Assembly: GCF_029478665.1 (NCBI RefSeq)
Contig: NZ_JARPQB010000013.1
Span: 1-64,000 of the forward strand
From: Pseudomonas entomophila
GTDB lineage: Bacteria > Pseudomonadota > Gammaproteobacteria > Pseudomonadales > Pseudomonadaceae
Length of the DNA: 64,000 nt
Reading direction: 5' to 3'
The notes under the pieces are model-generated. The model was not told the origin of the DNA and did not search any database. It was given only the letters and a program-made list of their open reading frames with translations. Position numbers and translations under genes: made by a program. Of the stretch, positions 38,078 through 52,014 are shown piece after piece. The number at the start of each line of letters is the position of its first letter. The stretch's first letter is position 1.

Positions 38078-39877
38078 CTGGTCGACATCGGTGCCCTTGA
38101 GCACCGCGACGTAGTACGACAGCAGCTGCAGCGGGATGGTGTAGAGGATCGGCGCGAGGGCGTCATTGATGTGTGGCACCTTGATCACATGGGTGCCCTC
38201 GCCATTGCTCATGCCGGCGTTCTCGTCGGCGAACACCACCAGCTCGCCACCACGGGCGCGTACTTCCTGCAGGTTGGACTTGAGCTTTTCCAGCAGCTCG
38301 TTGTTCGGCGCCACAGTGACCACCGGCATATCGTTGTCCACCAGCGCCAGCGGGCCGTGCTTGAGCTCACCGGCCGGGTAGGCTTCAGCGTGGATGTAGG
38401 AGATTTCCTTGAGCTTGAGCGCACCTTCCATCGCCACCGGGTACTGGGCACCGCGGCCGAGGAACAGGGTGTGGTGCTTGTCGGCGAACAGCTCGGCTGT
38501 CTTCTCCACCACGCTGTCCATCGCCAGCGCCTCACCCAGGCGAGCCGGCAGGCGACGCAGCTCTTCCACCAGCTCGGCTTCGACACCGGCTTCCAGGGTG
38601 CCGCGCACTTGGCCGAGGGCCAGGGTCAGCAACATCAGCGACACCAGCTGAGTGGTGAAGGCCTTGGTCGAAGCCACGCCGATTTCCGGGCCTGCCAGGG
38701 TCAGCAGGGTCAGGTCGGATTCACGTACCAACGAACTGATGCCGACGTTGCAGATCGCCAGGCTGCCCAGGAAGCCCAGCTCCTTGGCATTGCGCAGGGC
38801 TGCCAGGGTATCGGCGGTCTCGCCCGACTGGGAGATGGAGACGAACAGGGTGTCTGGCTGCACCACGACCTTGCGGTAGCGGAACTCGCTGGCCACTTCC
38901 ACCTGGCACGGAATACCGGCCAGGCTTTCGAGCCAGTAACGGGCAACCATGCCGGCGTGGTAGCTGGTGCCGCAGGCGACGATCTGCACATTACGCACTT
39001 TGGCGAACAGCTCGGCCGCCTTCGGGCCGAAGGCCTGGACCATCACGTGGTCCTTGCCCAGGCGACCTTCCAGGGTGCGCTGTACCACGGTCGGCTGCTC
39101 ATGGATCTCCTTGAGCATGAAGTGGCGGAACGCACCCTTGTCGGCTGCTTCGGCGCCTTCGTGATACTGCACGGTTTCACGCTGGACGGGGTGGCCGGCC
39201 TGATCCCAGACCTTCACCTGGTCGCGGCGGATCTCGGCGATGTCGCCCTCCTCCAGGTACATGAAGCGGTCGGTGACCTGGCGCAGGGCCAACTGGTCGG
39301 AGGCGAGGAAGTTCTCACCGAGACCCAAGCCGATCACCAGCGGGCTGCCACTGCGCGCAGCCACCAGGCGATCGGGCTGCGCCTTGTTGATCAACGCCAG
39401 GCCATAGGCGCCGTGCAGGCGCTTGACTACAGACTTGAGGGCATCGGTGAGGTCCGGGATGCTCTTGAGGGTGTGGTGAATCAGATGGACGATGACCTCG
39501 GTGTCGGTCTGCGAGACGAACACATAACCCAGCCCCTTGAGCTCCTCACGCAGCTCTTCGTGGTTTTCGATGATGCCGTTGTGCACCACCGCTACATCGC
39601 TGCCAGAGAAGTGCGGGTGGGCATTGCCCTCGGTCGGCGCACCATGGGTGGCCCAACGGGTGTGGGCGATGCCCAGCTGGCCGACCAGCGGGTCGGCGGC
39701 ATTGGCGGCGTCCAGTTCGGCGACCTTGCCGATGCGGCGGCGACGCTGCAGTTCACCCTGCTGGGTGTAGACAGCCAGGCCGGCGCTGTCATAGCCACGG
39801 TACTCGAGGCGTTTGAGACCTTCGATGAGGATGGCCGTGATGTTGCGCTCGGCTACGGCACCAACGATTCCACACAT
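38042..39877 (-). CDS. glmS: Glutamine--fructose-6-phosphate aminotransferase
   Basis: 611 residues. N-terminal [11 protein letters not shown] places the glutaminase nucleophile Cys right after the start Met. Two SIS sugar isomerase domains follow ([38 protein letters not shown]), and the C terminus ends NLAKSVTVE as in other Pseudomonas GlmS proteins. It makes glucosamine-6-phosphate for peptidoglycan and LPS. Two bases after the DeoR regulator gene, so the two are cotranscribed. Strong terminator downstream. Confidence 0.97.
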   Translation of the reverse strand: MCGIVGAVAERNITAILIEGLKRLEYRGYDSAGLAVYTQQGELQRRRRIGKVAELDAANAADPLVGQLGIAHTRWATHGAPTEGNAHPHFSGSDVAVVHNGIIENHEELREELKGLGYVFVSQTDTEVIVHLIHHTLKSIPDLTDALKSVVKRLHGAYGLALINKAQPDRLVAARSGSPLVIGLGLGENFLASDQLALRQVTDRFMYLEEGDIAEIRRDQVKVWDQAGHPVQRETVQYHEGAEAADKGAFRHFMLKEIHEQPTVVQRTLEGRLGKDHVMVQAFGPKAAELFAKVRNVQIVACGTSYHAGMVARYWLESLAGIPCQVEVASEFRYRKVVVQPDTLFVSISQSGETADTLAALRNAKELGFLGSLAICNVGISSLVRESDLTLLTLAGPEIGVASTKAFTTQLVSLMLLTLALGQVRGTLEAGVEAELVEELRRLPARLGEALAMDSVVEKTAELFADKHHTLFLGRGAQYPVAMEGALKLKEISYIHAEAYPAGELKHGPLALVDNDMPVVTVAPNNELLEKLKSNLQEVRARGGELVVFADENAGMSNGEGTHVIKVPHINDALAPILYTIPLQLLSYYVAVLKGTDVDQPRNLAKSVTVE

Positions 39878-39879
39878 GG

Positions 39880-40656
39880 TTATTGCTCCTGGCTGATCGC
39901 GGCACAGATCAGGTTGATGCCGCGGGCTTGAATGTGTTCGCGTGCCGCTGTGGGCAGGCGTTCGTCTGTAATAAGGGTATGCACGCTGCCCCAGGGCAGC
40001 TCGAGGTTGGGGATCTTGCGCCCGACCTTGTCGGATTCGACCATCACGATCACCTCACGGGCCACCTCGGCCATGACCCGGCTCAGGCCGAGCAGTTCAT
40101 TGAAGGTCGTAGTGCCACGGTTGAGGTCGATGCCGTCGGCACCAATGAACAACTGGTCGAAATCGTAGGAGCGCAGAACCTGCTCGGCGACCTGCCCCTG
40201 GAACGATTCGGAATGCGGATCCCAGGTACCACCGGTCATCAGCAGCACTGGCTCATGCTCGAGCTCGCTGATGGCACGGGCCACGTTCAAGGAGTTGGTC
40301 ATCACCACCAGGCCCGGCTGGCGGCCCAGTTCCGGGATCATGGCGGCCGTGGTGCTGCCGCTGTCGATGATGATGCGCGCGTGTTCACGAATCCGGCCCA
40401 CGGCGGCCCGGGCGATGGCTTTCTTGTAGGCCGAGACAGGCTGCGCGGGTTCGCCCAGCATCTCTTGCGGAACGGGTACCGCGCCACCATAACGACGCAG
40501 CAATAGGCCATGGGATTCCAGCGCCGCGAGATCCTTGCGGATAGTCACTTCCGAGGTTTCGAAGCGCTTGGCCAGCGCATCCACACTTACCTCGCCCTTC
40601 TCGCTGAGCAAGGCCAGTATGTTACGGCGGCGTTGGGGCGTGTTTCGTTTCGACAT
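39880..40656 (-). CDS. DeoR/GlpR-family regulator
   Basis: 258 residues. N-terminal DeoR HTH ([20 protein letters not shown] then [20 protein letters not shown]) and a DeoRC effector domain with [15 protein letters not shown] and [18 protein letters not shown]. It lies between glmU and glmS in the same direction, two bases before glmS, so a link to amino-sugar metabolism (GlmR-like sensing of a sugar phosphate) is likely but not shown. Confidence 0.88.
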   Translation of the reverse strand: MSKRNTPQRRRNILALLSEKGEVSVDALAKRFETSEVTIRKDLAALESHGLLLRRYGGAVPVPQEMLGEPAQPVSAYKKAIARAAVGRIREHARIIIDSGSTTAAMIPELGRQPGLVVMTNSLNVARAISELEHEPVLLMTGGTWDPHSESFQGQVAEQVLRSYDFDQLFIGADGIDLNRGTTTFNELLGLSRVMAEVAREVIVMVESDKVGRKIPNLELPWGSVHTLITDERLPTAAREHIQARGINLICAAISQEQ

Positions 40657-40779
40657 TGGCGCTTAAGTTTCGATTCGAAAGATATGGGTTGCAATCAAAA
40701 CCTAAGATGAAGGATTCGTCAAGGCTACTGATCAGAAAATGCAGGCTGTGGATAAATGGCTGACGGTAACGCTGGCCCA

Positions 40780-40843
40780 TTCGCCGGCAAGGCCGGCTCC
40801 TACAGGTATAGCGCCAGCTGTAGGAGCCGGCCTTGCCGGCGAA
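40780..40843. repeat. REP inverted pair
   Basis: TTCGCCGGCAAGGCCGGCTC-CTACAG, 12-base spacer, inverted copy; flanked by GGCC repeats. It sits between glmU and the deoR-type gene with two perfect DnaA boxes on either side (40747, 40908). Confidence 0.85.
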
Positions 40844-40861
40844 GAGGCCATCACGAACAAT

Positions 40862-40894
40862 AAAAAAGCCGACTTACTCAAGTAAGTCGGCTTT
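40862..40894 (-). terminator. glmU terminator
   Basis: AAAAAAGCCGACTTACT, short loop, AGTAAGTCGGCTTT: strong stem with a T-run when read on the minus strand, 23 bases after the glmU stop. Confidence 0.9.
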
Positions 40895-40916
40895 CGATCG
40901 AAAGGGCTGTGGATAA

Positions 40917-42284
40917 TCAGCTCTTCTTGATCTTCTTCGGCCGCTTCCAGCCTTCGATATTGCGTTGGCGAGCTCGCGCCACGCCCAGTTGCCCGGCTTC
41001 CACAGTCTGGGTGATGGTCGAACCCGCCGCTGTGGTGGCGCCGGCCTGGATTTCCACAGGTGCCACCAACGAGTTGTTGGAGCCGATGAACACATCCTCG
41101 CCCATCACGGTGCGGAACTTGTTGGCGCCATCGTAGTTGCAGGTAATGGTACCGGCGCCGATGTTGGTGCGCGCGCCGATCTCGGCGTCACCCAGGTAGG
41201 TCAGGTGACCGGCCTTGGCGCCTTCGCCCAGGTGCGCGTTCTTCAGCTCGACGAAGTTACCCACATGGGCCTTGGCTTCAAGCACGCTGCCTGGGCGCAG
41301 GCGAGCGAACGGGCCGGCATCACTGCCTTCACCCATCACCGCGCCTTCGATGTGGCTGTTGGCTTTGATTACCACGCCCTTGCGCAGAGTACTGTCCTTG
41401 ATCACGCAGTTAGGGCCGATCTGCACATCATCCTCGATGACCACCTTGCCTTCGAGAATCACGTTGATATCGATCAGTACATCGCGGCCAACGGTGACTT
41501 CGCCACGCACATCGAAACGCGCTGGATCACGCAGGGTCACACCCTGGGCCATCAGGCGACGGCCTTCACGCAGCTGGTAGTGACGCTCGAGTTCAGCCAG
41601 CTGGCGACGGTCGTTCGCCCCCTGCACTTCCATCGGATCGTGGGGTTGCTCGGTAGCTACCACCAAGCCATCGGCCACGGCCATGGCGATCACATCGGTG
41701 AGGTAGTACTCGCCCTGGGCATTGTTGTTGGACAAGCGGCCCATCCAGTCGGCCAAGCGTGCTGCGGGCAAGGCAAGAATGCCGGTATTGCCTTCCTTGA
41801 TCGCCTTCTGCGCGTCACTGGCGTCCTTGTGCTCGACGATAGCGGTCACGTTACCCACCGCGTCACGCACGATGCGACCGTAACCGGTCGGGTCCTGCAA
41901 CGTTACGGTGAGCAGGCCCAATTGCTGCTCGCTGACCTTGGCCAGCAGGCGCTGCAAGGTCTCCACCTCGATCAGCGGCACATCACCGTACAGCACCAGC
42001 ACGGTGTCGGCAGTAATGGCCGGCAGCGCCTGGGCCACGGCATGGCCGGTACCCAGTTGTTTATCCTGCATGACGAAGTTCAGATCGTCAGCGGCCAGTC
42101 GCTCACGTACCTGCTCGGCACCATGGCCGATGACCACGTGGATACCTTGCGGCTGCAGTTGGCGCGCGCTGTGGATAACGTGGCCAAGCATGGAGTTGCC
42201 GGCGACCGGGTGCAGCACCTTGGGCAGTGCGGAACGCATGCGGGTGCCCTGGCCTGCGGCGAGAATGACAATATCGAGGGACAT
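40917..42284 (-). CDS. glmU: Bifunctional GlmU (glucosamine-1-P acetyltransferase / GlcNAc-1-P uridyltransferase)
   Basis: 455 residues. N-terminal nucleotidyltransferase signature [20 protein letters not shown], with [10 protein letters not shown] and YGDVPL. From about residue 250 a left-handed beta-helix hexapeptide domain ([38 protein letters not shown]) carries the acetyltransferase. It makes UDP-GlcNAc for the cell wall and LPS. Single unit bounded by terminators; one perfect DnaA box lies in its 5' part (42170). Confidence 0.97.
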   Translation of the reverse strand: MSLDIVILAAGQGTRMRSALPKVLHPVAGNSMLGHVIHSARQLQPQGIHVVIGHGAEQVRERLAADDLNFVMQDKQLGTGHAVAQALPAITADTVLVLYGDVPLIEVETLQRLLAKVSEQQLGLLTVTLQDPTGYGRIVRDAVGNVTAIVEHKDASDAQKAIKEGNTGILALPAARLADWMGRLSNNNAQGEYYLTDVIAMAVADGLVVATEQPHDPMEVQGANDRRQLAELERHYQLREGRRLMAQGVTLRDPARFDVRGEVTVGRDVLIDINVILEGKVVIEDDVQIGPNCVIKDSTLRKGVVIKANSHIEGAVMGEGSDAGPFARLRPGSVLEAKAHVGNFVELKNAHLGEGAKAGHLTYLGDAEIGARTNIGAGTITCNYDGANKFRTVMGEDVFIGSNNSLVAPVEIQAGATTAAGSTITQTVEAGQLGVARARQRNIEGWKRPKKIKKS

Positions 42285-42336
42285 GACTGGCTACCAATCC
42301 TGGGCGGTCAGGGACGTGACCGAAGAGGGAGTTTCA

Positions 42337-42371
42337 GAAAAAGAAAAAGGGTAGCCGAGGCTACCCTTTAA
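42337..42371 (-). terminator. ATP synthase operon terminator
   Basis: AAAGGGTAGC, short loop, GCTACCCTTT with a T-rich tail on the minus strand, between atpC and glmU. Confidence 0.9.
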
Positions 42372-42406
42372 CTCAATCGCAATGGAAGTGACCGGCCAAA
42401 GCCAGA

Positions 42407-42826
42407 TTACTTGCCTTTGCGCAATTGCTGGACAGTACGCAGCTGAGCTGCAGCCTCGGCCAGACGTGCGGCAGCAGCGCCGTAGTCGAAGTCCGAGCCT
42501 TTAGTGTTCAGCGCGTTCTCGGCAGCCTTGAGGGCTTCCTGAGCCTGAGCTTCGTCCAGGTCGGCAGCGCGCTGCACGGTGTCGGCAAGAACCTTGACCA
42601 TGTTCGGCTGCACTTCGAGGAAGCCACCGGAGATGTAATACACCTCTTGAGTGCCACCCTGCTTGGTCAGCGTGATCGGACCAGGCTTGAGATTGGTGAT
42701 CAGCGGCGCGTGGCCTGGAGCGATACCCAGATCGCCCAGGTTGCCGTGCGCTACTACCATCTCGACCAGGCCGGAGAAGATCTCTCCTTCCGCGCTGACG
42801 ATATCGCAATGGACTGTCATAGCCAT
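42407..42826 (-). CDS. atpC: ATP synthase epsilon subunit
   Basis: 139 residues. N-terminal beta-sandwich with [20 protein letters not shown] (PLIT follows) and a C-terminal helical hairpin ([20 protein letters not shown]). It is the central-stalk subunit that couples and can inhibit F1. Last gene of the operon; 44 bases after atpD with a small GC hairpin in the gap. Confidence 0.97.
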   Translation of the reverse strand: MAMTVHCDIVSAEGEIFSGLVEMVVAHGNLGDLGIAPGHAPLITNLKPGPITLTKQGGTQEVYYISGGFLEVQPNMVKVLADTVQRAADLDEAQAQEALKAAENALNTKGSDFDYGAAAARLAEAAAQLRTVQQLRKGK

Positions 42827-42847
42827 CTGCTTGCCTCAACCTGAAAA

Positions 42848-42865
42848 GCGCCCCTTGCGGGGCGC
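42848..42865 (-). other. Intercistronic hairpin between atpD and atpC
   Basis: GCGCCCC, TTGC, GGGGCGC without a T-run. Likely an mRNA stability or expression-tuning element, not a terminator. Confidence 0.6.
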
Positions 42866-42870
42866 CGGGA

Positions 42871-44274
<1,404 letters not shown>

Positions 44275-45135
44275 TTAAACCGCGGCAGCGCCGCCGACGA
44301 TTTCCGAGATCTCCTGGGTGATCGCAGCCTGACGCGCCTTGTTGTAGATCAACTGAAGCTCTTTGATCAAATCACCGGCGTTGTCTGTGGCGTTCTTCAT
44401 GGCGATCATCCGGGCCGCTTGTTCAGCAGCGTTGTTCTCGACCACCGCCTGGTACACCTGCGACTCCACGTAACGCACCATCAAGCCGTCCAGCAGCTCT
44501 TTTGCGTCGGGTTCGTACAGGTAGTCCCAGTGGTGCTTGAGTTCCTGATCCGGGGTTGCCACCAACGGTACCAACTGCTCTACCGTCGGTTTTTGGGTCA
44601 TGGTGTTGATGAACTTGTTCGAAACCACCGAGAGGCGATCGATACGGCCGTCCAGGTAGGCGTCCAGCATCACTTTGACGGAGCCGATCAGATCATTGAT
44701 CGATGGCTCTTCGCCCAGGTGGCTGATCGCGGCTACGACGTTGCCGCCAAAGATGCGGAAGAAAGTCGCACCCTTGCTGCCGATCACGCACAGGTCGATT
44801 TCCACGCCCTGTTCGCGGTTTTCGTTCATGTCCTTGACCAGGGCCTTGAACAGGTTGGTATTCAAGCCACCGCACAGACCACGGTCACTGCTCACCACGA
44901 TATAACCGGCGCGCTTTACAGGGCGCTCGATCATGAACGGGTGGCGGTATTCCGGGTTGGCGTTGGCCAGATGACCGATCACCTGGCGGATACGCTCCGC
45001 GTAAGGACGGCTAGCAGCCATGCGCATTTGTGCCTTGCGCATCTTGCTGACCGCCACTTTCTCCATGGCGCTGGTAATTTTTTGCGTGCTTTTGATGCTC
45101 GCAATCTTACTGCGAATCTCTTTTGCGCCTGCCAT
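44275..45135 (-). CDS. atpG: ATP synthase gamma subunit
   Basis: 286 residues. N-terminal coiled helix [20 protein letters not shown] and [15 protein letters not shown], the signature [12 protein letters not shown], and the C-terminal helix [20 protein letters not shown] followed by [15 protein letters not shown]. It forms the rotating central shaft of F1. Preceded by a strong hairpin after atpA. Confidence 0.97.
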   Translation of the reverse strand: MAGAKEIRSKIASIKSTQKITSAMEKVAVSKMRKAQMRMAASRPYAERIRQVIGHLANANPEYRHPFMIERPVKRAGYIVVSSDRGLCGGLNTNLFKALVKDMNENREQGVEIDLCVIGSKGATFFRIFGGNVVAAISHLGEEPSINDLIGSVKVMLDAYLDGRIDRLSVVSNKFINTMTQKPTVEQLVPLVATPDQELKHHWDYLYEPDAKELLDGLMVRYVESQVYQAVVENNAAEQAARMIAMKNATDNAGDLIKELQLIYNKARQAAITQEISEIVGGAAAV

Positions 45136-45156
45136 GTATCACCTATCAGGTTAGCA

Positions 45157-45178
45157 AGCGGGGGCCGGAGCCCCCGCT
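45157..45178 (-). other. Intercistronic hairpin between atpA and atpG
   Basis: AGCGGGGGC, four bases, GCCCCCGCT: perfect 9-bp GC stem in the 48-bp gap, no T-run. It may protect upstream atpA mRNA or attenuate atpG, which is needed in fewer copies. Confidence 0.65.
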
Positions 45179-45183
45179 GCGGC

Positions 45184-46728
45184 TTACCAGGTCTGGGTGG
45201 CCTTGAACTTCTCGATACCGGCTTTCATGCCAGCGTCGATTTCGTCGTTGAAGTCACCCTTCACGTTGATCTTCGCCATCAGTTCGGCGTGATCACGGTT
45301 GAAGTAGGCGATCAGAGCTTGCTCGAAGCTACCGACCTTGGCGACTTCTACGTCGGTCAGGAAACCACGCTCAGCGGCGTACAGCGACAGGGCCATGTCG
45401 GCGATCGACATTGGCGCGTACTGCTTCTGCTTCATCAGCTCGGTAACGCGCTGACCATGCTCCAGCTGCTTGCGGGTAGCCTCGTCCAGGTCAGAAGCGA
45501 ACTGAGCGAATGCCGCCAGTTCACGGTACTGAGCCAGGGCGGTACGGATACCACCGGACAGCTTCTTGATGATCTTGGTCTGGGCGGCACCACCAACACG
45601 GGATACCGACACACCGGCGTTAACGGCAGGACGGATGCCTGCGTTGAACATGGCCGATTCCAGGAAGATCTGACCGTCGGTGATCGAGATCACGTTGGTT
45701 GGAACGAACGCGGAAACGTCGCCAGCCTGGGTTTCGATGATCGGCAGAGCGGTCAGCGAGCCAGTCTTGCCGGTTACGGCACCGTTGGTGAACTTCTCGA
45801 CGTACTCTTCGGAAACGCGCGATGCACGCTCCAGCAGACGGGAGTGGAGATAGAACACGTCGCCTGGGTACGCTTCACGTCCTGGTGGACGGCGCAGCAG
45901 CAGGGAGATCTGACGGTAGGCAACGGCCTGCTTGGACAGGTCATCGTAAACGATCAGGGCGTCTTCACCGCGGTCACGGAAGAACTCGCCCATGGTGCAG
46001 CCGGCGTAAGGCGCCAGGAACTGCAGCGCGGCGGATTCCGAAGCACTGGCAACGACCACGATGGTGTTGGCCAGGGCGCCAGCTTCTTCCAGCTTGCGAA
46101 CGATGTTGGCAACGGTGGAACGCTTCTGGCCGACTGCAACATAAACACAGAAAATACCGGAGTCTTTCTGGTTGATGATGGCGTCGATGGCCATGGCGGT
46201 CTTGCCGATCTGACGGTCACCGATGATCAGCTCGCGCTGGCCACGGCCGACAGGGATCATGGCGTCGACGGACTTGTAGCCAGTCTGTACAGGCTGGTCT
46301 ACCGACTTACGCCAGATCACGCCTGGAGCTACTTTCTCGACCGCGTCGGTCTGGGTGTTGCCCAGAGGACCTTTGCCGTCGATCGGGTTACCCAGTGCGT
46401 CGACGACGCGACCCAGCAGTTCCTTACCAACCGGAACTTCCAGGATGCGGCCGGTGCACTTGGCGCTCATGCCTTCGGCGAGGGTGTCATAGGCACCCAG
46501 GATCACTGCACCTACGGAGTCTTGCTCCAGGTTCAGTGCCATACCGAAGACGCTGCCCGGGAACTCGATCATTTCGCCGTACATGACGTCGGCCAGACCG
46601 TGGATCCGTACGATACCGTCGGAAACGCTTACGACGGTACCTTCGTTACGGGCTTGGGAGCTGACATCGAGTTTCTCGATGCGGCCCTTGATGATTTCAC
46701 TAATTTCGGAAGGATTGAGTTGCTGCAT
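45184..46728 (-). CDS. atpA: ATP synthase alpha subunit
   Basis: 514 residues. Features: [19 protein letters not shown] (Walker A, ~residue 170), [39 protein letters not shown] and the signature [17 protein letters not shown]. Non-catalytic nucleotide-binding partner of beta. Starts 21 bases after atpH. Confidence 0.98.
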   Translation of the reverse strand: MQQLNPSEISEIIKGRIEKLDVSSQARNEGTVVSVSDGIVRIHGLADVMYGEMIEFPGSVFGMALNLEQDSVGAVILGAYDTLAEGMSAKCTGRILEVPVGKELLGRVVDALGNPIDGKGPLGNTQTDAVEKVAPGVIWRKSVDQPVQTGYKSVDAMIPVGRGQRELIIGDRQIGKTAMAIDAIINQKDSGIFCVYVAVGQKRSTVANIVRKLEEAGALANTIVVVASASESAALQFLAPYAGCTMGEFFRDRGEDALIVYDDLSKQAVAYRQISLLLRRPPGREAYPGDVFYLHSRLLERASRVSEEYVEKFTNGAVTGKTGSLTALPIIETQAGDVSAFVPTNVISITDGQIFLESAMFNAGIRPAVNAGVSVSRVGGAAQTKIIKKLSGGIRTALAQYRELAAFAQFASDLDEATRKQLEHGQRVTELMKQKQYAPMSIADMALSLYAAERGFLTDVEVAKVGSFEQALIAYFNRDHAELMAKINVKGDFNDEIDAGMKAGIEKFKATQTW

Positions 46729-46749
46729 TGCTCTGCTGCCCCTTCAAAC

Positions 46750-47286
46750 TCAAGATTTCAATGCTTCGGCCAGTTTCGCGATCTTGCCGCGAACCGAGCC
46801 ATCGATTACCAGGTCGCCGGCGCGGATGACGACGCCGCCGATCAGGCTGGCATCCTCCGACGCGTGCAGGCGCACTTCCTGGCCTAACCGTGCACTGAGA
46901 ACCTTGGCGAGTTTGTCTTGCTGTTCTTGGTTCAACGCAAAAGCACTGGTGACTTCCACGTCCACGGACTTCTCTTGCTCGGCCTTGTACAGGTCGAACA
47001 GAGTCGAAATCTCCGGCAGAAGCAGGAGACGTTCGTTTTCCGCGGCAACATGAATGAAATTCTGTGCCTGGGCGTCAAACTTGTCACCGCACACTTCAAT
47101 GAATGCGGCGGCCTTTTCTGCGCTAGTCAGTTGCGGGGCCTTGAGCAGGCGCTGCATGGTGTCGTCTTCCGACACCGCAGCAGCCAGGCCGAGCATGGCT
47201 GACCAATTGGCCAGTTGCTGATGGGCCTGGGCGTGCTCGAAGGCCGCCTTAGCGTAAGGTCGGGCCAACGTGGTCAGTTCTGCCAT
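46750..47286 (-). CDS. atpH: ATP synthase delta subunit
   Basis: 178 residues. N-terminal six-helix domain begins [20 protein letters not shown]; the C-terminal OSCP signature is [20 protein letters not shown]. It clamps the top of F1 to the b-subunit stalk. Starts 12 bases after atpF. Confidence 0.96.
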   Translation of the reverse strand: MAELTTLARPYAKAAFEHAQAHQQLANWSAMLGLAAAVSEDDTMQRLLKAPQLTSAEKAAAFIEVCGDKFDAQAQNFIHVAAENERLLLLPEISTLFDLYKAEQEKSVDVEVTSAFALNQEQQDKLAKVLSARLGQEVRLHASEDASLIGGVVIRAGDLVIDGSVRGKIAKLAEALKS

Positions 47287-47298
47287 GATCGCCCTCGC

Positions 47299-47769
47299 TT
47301 AAATTTCAGCGGCCAGTTTGTTAACCAGCTCCGCATGCGCGTTTTGATCGATTGTGGCGCCAAGGATCTTTTCAGCACCGCCAACGGCCAGGGCACCCAC
47401 TTGGGCACGCAGGGCGTCTTTGACGCTGTTCAGTTCCTGTTCGATCTCGGCTTGAGCCTGAGCCTTCACACGGTCAGCTTCGACGCGGGCCTGTTCACGG
47501 GCTTCCTCGACAAGCTGAGCAGCGCGTTTCTTGCTTTGCTCAATGATTTCGGCTGCCTGTGCCTTCGCTTCACGCAGTTGCTGACCCGCTTTCTCTTGGG
47601 CCAGCTCCAGGTCGCGAGCTGCGCGGTTGGCAGCGTCCAAGCCGTCGGCAATCTTCTTTTGGCGCTCTTGCAGAGCAGTGATGACCGGAGGCCATACGTA
47701 CTTCATGCAGAAGAGTACAAAAATCAGGAAAGCAACGGATTGGCCAATCAGGGTTGCATTAATGTTCAC
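47299..47769 (-). CDS. atpF: ATP synthase b subunit
   Basis: 156 residues. N-terminal membrane helix [20 protein letters not shown], then a long charged coiled coil ([20 protein letters not shown] and beyond) that forms the peripheral stator stalk. Standard bacterial length and place in the operon. Confidence 0.97.
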   Translation of the reverse strand: MNINATLIGQSVAFLIFVLFCMKYVWPPVITALQERQKKIADGLDAANRAARDLELAQEKAGQQLREAKAQAAEIIEQSKKRAAQLVEEAREQARVEADRVKAQAQAEIEQELNSVKDALRAQVGALAVGGAEKILGATIDQNAHAELVNKLAAEI

Positions 47770-47827
47770 GCCAACACCTCGCTCGGTCTTTGTTCATCAC
47801 AGCAATCAACTCGTAAAAAACGAGTGA

Positions 47828-48100
<273 letters not shown>

Positions 48101-48228
48101 TTACGTCGTATTGGTTAGGTTTTTAGTTTGAAGCGGTAAAACAAATCGTTTGGTACAGCTGCCCTTGCGGACTTTTTAAGCCCTCCCCCCGAACGGGCGG
48201 GGAAGGCTATCAGACACGCCAGGCGGTC

Positions 48229-49522
<1,294 letters not shown>

Positions 49523-49600
49523 CACAACTGCTCCTCGAAAGTCGACCGCCTAGTCAGCAATGACTTGGCATAATTTGTGCCGACAAAATGCGCGCAGAGT

Positions 49601-49622
49601 ATAGGGGTGGATTAACCCCTAT
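49601..49622. other. Inverted repeat between parB and atpI
   Basis: ATAGGGGT, six bases, ACCCCTAT: perfect 8-bp arms, 50 bases after parB and 79 bases before atpI. No T-run. Could be a weak parB terminator or an operator for the atp promoter. Confidence 0.4.
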
Positions 49623-49671
49623 TCAACTCTTCGGTAGTGATTTCCGACTGCGCGCTACAACGGGAATTGTT

Positions 49672-50544
49672 TCAGCGGATGTGAGCAAGCACGCCTTGCA
49701 ACTCGTCAAGCGAGTTGTAGCGTATAACCAACTGGCCCTTGCCCTTGTTGCCATGGCGTATTTGCACCGCCGAGCCCAGGCGCTCTGCCAGACGCTGTTC
49801 GAGGCGAGCGATATCCGGATCAGGTTTGCTCGCTTCGACCGGCTCAGGCTTGCCATTGAGCCACTGGCGCACCAATGCCTCGGTTTGGCGCACGGTGAGG
49901 CCACGTGCGACAACATGACGCGCCCCTTCTTCCTGGCGATCTTCCTCGAGGCCGAGCAAGGCGCGGGCGTGGCCCATCTCCAGGTCACCGTGGGCAAGCA
50001 TGGTCTTGATCGCCTCGGGCAGCGAGATCAGGCGCAGCAGGTTGGCCACGGTCACCCGCGACTTGCCGACGGCGTCGGCCACTTGCTGTTGCGTGAGCTC
50101 GAACTCTTGCTGCAGGCGCTGCAGGGCAAGTGCCTCTTCCAGCGGGTTGAGGTCCTCGCGCTGGATGTTCTCGATCAGCGCCATGGCGATGGCGGCTTCG
50201 TCGGGCACTTCGCGGACCATGGCCGGAACGGTGTCCAGGCCGGCCTGCTGCGTGGCGCGCCAGCGGCGTTCACCGGCGATGATCTCGTAGCGGTTGTCGC
50301 CGATCGGGCGCACCACGATCGGTTGCATGACGCCATGGGTGCGGATCGAGTGCGCCAGTTCTTCCAGCGCCTCGGGATCCATGTCGCGGCGCGGCTGGTA
50401 CTTGCCGCGCTGGATCAGCTCGACCGGCAGCTGTTGCAGTTCTTTCTGGTCGATCTTGACAGCCTGCGCCTCGAGCGCGCTGACGGAAGGACCACTGAGC
50501 AGTGCATCCAACCCACGTCCGAGACCGCGTTTCTTGATGGCCAT
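49672..50544 (-). CDS. parB: Chromosome partitioning protein ParB
   Basis: 290 residues. N-terminal CTPase/ParB domain with VELIQRGKYQPRRDM and IIAGERRWRATQQAGL (GERRxRA box), central HTH with LTQQQVADAVGKSRVTVANL, and a C-terminal dimerisation segment. CTP-switched clamp that loads at parS sites; three such sites are in this window. Nine bases after parA. Confidence 0.97.
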   Translation of the reverse strand: MAIKKRGLGRGLDALLSGPSVSALEAQAVKIDQKELQQLPVELIQRGKYQPRRDMDPEALEELAHSIRTHGVMQPIVVRPIGDNRYEIIAGERRWRATQQAGLDTVPAMVREVPDEAAIAMALIENIQREDLNPLEEALALQRLQQEFELTQQQVADAVGKSRVTVANLLRLISLPEAIKTMLAHGDLEMGHARALLGLEEDRQEEGARHVVARGLTVRQTEALVRQWLNGKPEPVEASKPDPDIARLEQRLAERLGSAVQIRHGNKGKGQLVIRYNSLDELQGVLAHIR

Positions 50545-50553
50545 GCGGATTCC

Positions 50554-51345
50554 TTAAGTTGTTTGTGCAATGCGTGATGGACGGCGCTGGCGGCGTACCA
50601 GTTCCCCGGCCAGCGCCAGGTAGGCGAGCGCGCCACGGGATTGCTTGTCGTAGGCCAGGGCTGGCATGCCAAAGCTCGGCGCCTCGGCCAGGCGGATGTT
50701 ACGCGGGATCACCGTGTCGTACAGCTGATCGCCGAAGTGTTCCTTGAGCTGGGCCGAGACATCGTTGTTCAGGCTCAGCCGCGGGTCGTACATGGTCCGC
50801 AGCAGGCCTTCGATCTTCAGCTCCGGGTTCAACCGGGCGGCGATGCGCTTGATGTTATCCACAAGGTCGCTGAGACCTTCCAGCGCGTAGTACTCGCACT
50901 GCATGGGGATGATCACGCCATCGGAGGCGACCAGGGCGTTGAGCGTCAGCATCGACAGCGACGGCGGGCAGTCGATGAGGATGTAGTCGTAGTTCTCGCG
51001 GATCGGCGCCAGTGCGTTGCGCAGGCGGCTCTCCTTCATCTGCATTTCCAGCAGGACCACTTCCGCGGCGGTCAGGTCGCGGTTGGCCGGCAACAGCTGG
51101 TAGCCGCCGTGCTCGGAATAGTGCATGGCCTGGGCCAGGTCGCATTCCCCGATGAGCAGGTCGTAAACCGAGTGTTCGAGCTCGTGTTTATCCACACCGC
51201 TGCCCATGGTGGCGTTGCCCTGTGGATCGAGGTCGATCAGCAGCACGCGACGCTTGGTCGCGGCCAGCGATGCGGCGAGATTGATGCAGGTGGTGGTTTT
51301 GCCCACACCACCTTTCTGGTTCGCGATTGCGAATACCTTAGCCAT
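50554..51345 (-). CDS. parA: Chromosome partitioning ATPase ParA
   Basis: 263 residues. Deviant Walker A NQKGGVGKTTTCINLAASL at residue ~8, Walker B YDYILIDCPPSLSMLTLNAL. ParA/Soj ATPase that moves ParB-parS complexes to segregate new origins. Part of the mnmG-rsmG-parA-parB run. Contains two perfect DnaA boxes (50855, 51188). Confidence 0.97.
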   Translation of the reverse strand: MAKVFAIANQKGGVGKTTTCINLAASLAATKRRVLLIDLDPQGNATMGSGVDKHELEHSVYDLLIGECDLAQAMHYSEHGGYQLLPANRDLTAAEVVLLEMQMKESRLRNALAPIRENYDYILIDCPPSLSMLTLNALVASDGVIIPMQCEYYALEGLSDLVDNIKRIAARLNPELKIEGLLRTMYDPRLSLNNDVSAQLKEHFGDQLYDTVIPRNIRLAEAPSFGMPALAYDKQSRGALAYLALAGELVRRQRRPSRIAQTT

Positions 51346-51363
51346 TGTTGCGTGTGTTCCCAG

Positions 51364-52014
51364 TCATGCCTTGCGGCGCAGTATCAGCAGATGGCGCTGG
51401 CCCTGGCAACCTGGAACGGTCAGGGCCTGCTCGCTTTCCACTGTGAAGTCTGCGGGCAATGCTACCAGTTCATCGGCAGGATGCAGCCCCTTCATTGCAA
51501 GCCATTGCGTGCGGCTGTCACCCAGGTGGCGGGTCCAGTTGGTGAAATTCTCCATGCTGCTGAAGGCGCGGGAGATGATCCCGCAGAACGGCTGCTCGGG
51601 CTGGACCTCTTCCACCCGGCTGTGGATAACCGTGAGGTTGTCCAGTTTCAGTTCCATCTTCACTTGCGTCAGGAAGCGAGTCTTCTTGCCATTGCTGTCG
51701 AGCACGGTCACCTGCTTGTGCGGATGCAGGATGGCCAGCGGGATGCCGGGCATGCCGCCGCCGCTGCCCACATCCAGCCAACGCTGGGTGTCATTGTGGA
51801 TAAACGGCATGACACTCAGGCTGTCGAGCAGGTGGCGCGAGACCATCTCGTCCGGGTCGCGCACCGCGGTCAGGTTGTAGGCCTTGTTCCATTTGATCAG
51901 CAGGGCCAGGTAACCCAGCAGCAGTTCGTGCTGCTGCGCGCTCAGCTCGACACCGAGCTGGCGCGCACCTGTGGACAACTCTTCGGCGTGTTGCGGGGTG
52001 ACCAGGGAACTCAA
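51364..52014 (-). CDS. rsmG: 16S rRNA (guanine-527-N7) methyltransferase
   Basis: 216 residues starting at a TTG (52014): Leu-Ser-Ser-Leu-Val-Thr matches where RsmG proteins begin, and GGAG lies 8 bases upstream. The TTGA overlaps the mnmG stop, so translation is probably coupled. SAM motif [18 protein letters not shown]. Methylates G527 of 16S rRNA; loss gives low-level streptomycin resistance. Two perfect DnaA boxes (51621, 51795) are inside. Confidence 0.95.
   Translation of the reverse strand: MSSLVTPQHAEELSTGARQLGVELSAQQHELLLGYLALLIKWNKAYNLTAVRDPDEMVSRHLLDSLSVMPFIHNDTQRWLDVGSGGGMPGIPLAILHPHKQVTVLDSNGKKTRFLTQVKMELKLDNLTVIHSRVEEVQPEQPFCGIISRAFSSMENFTNWTRHLGDSRTQWLAMKGLHPADELVALPADFTVESEQALTVPGCQGQRHLLILRRKA

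Noticed and set aside
44419..46887. 822-codon open frame antisense to atpG and atpA
   Set aside because: It is a shadow of GC-rich codon structure on the other strand; atpG and atpA are unmistakable, and the antisense protein has no recognisable motif.
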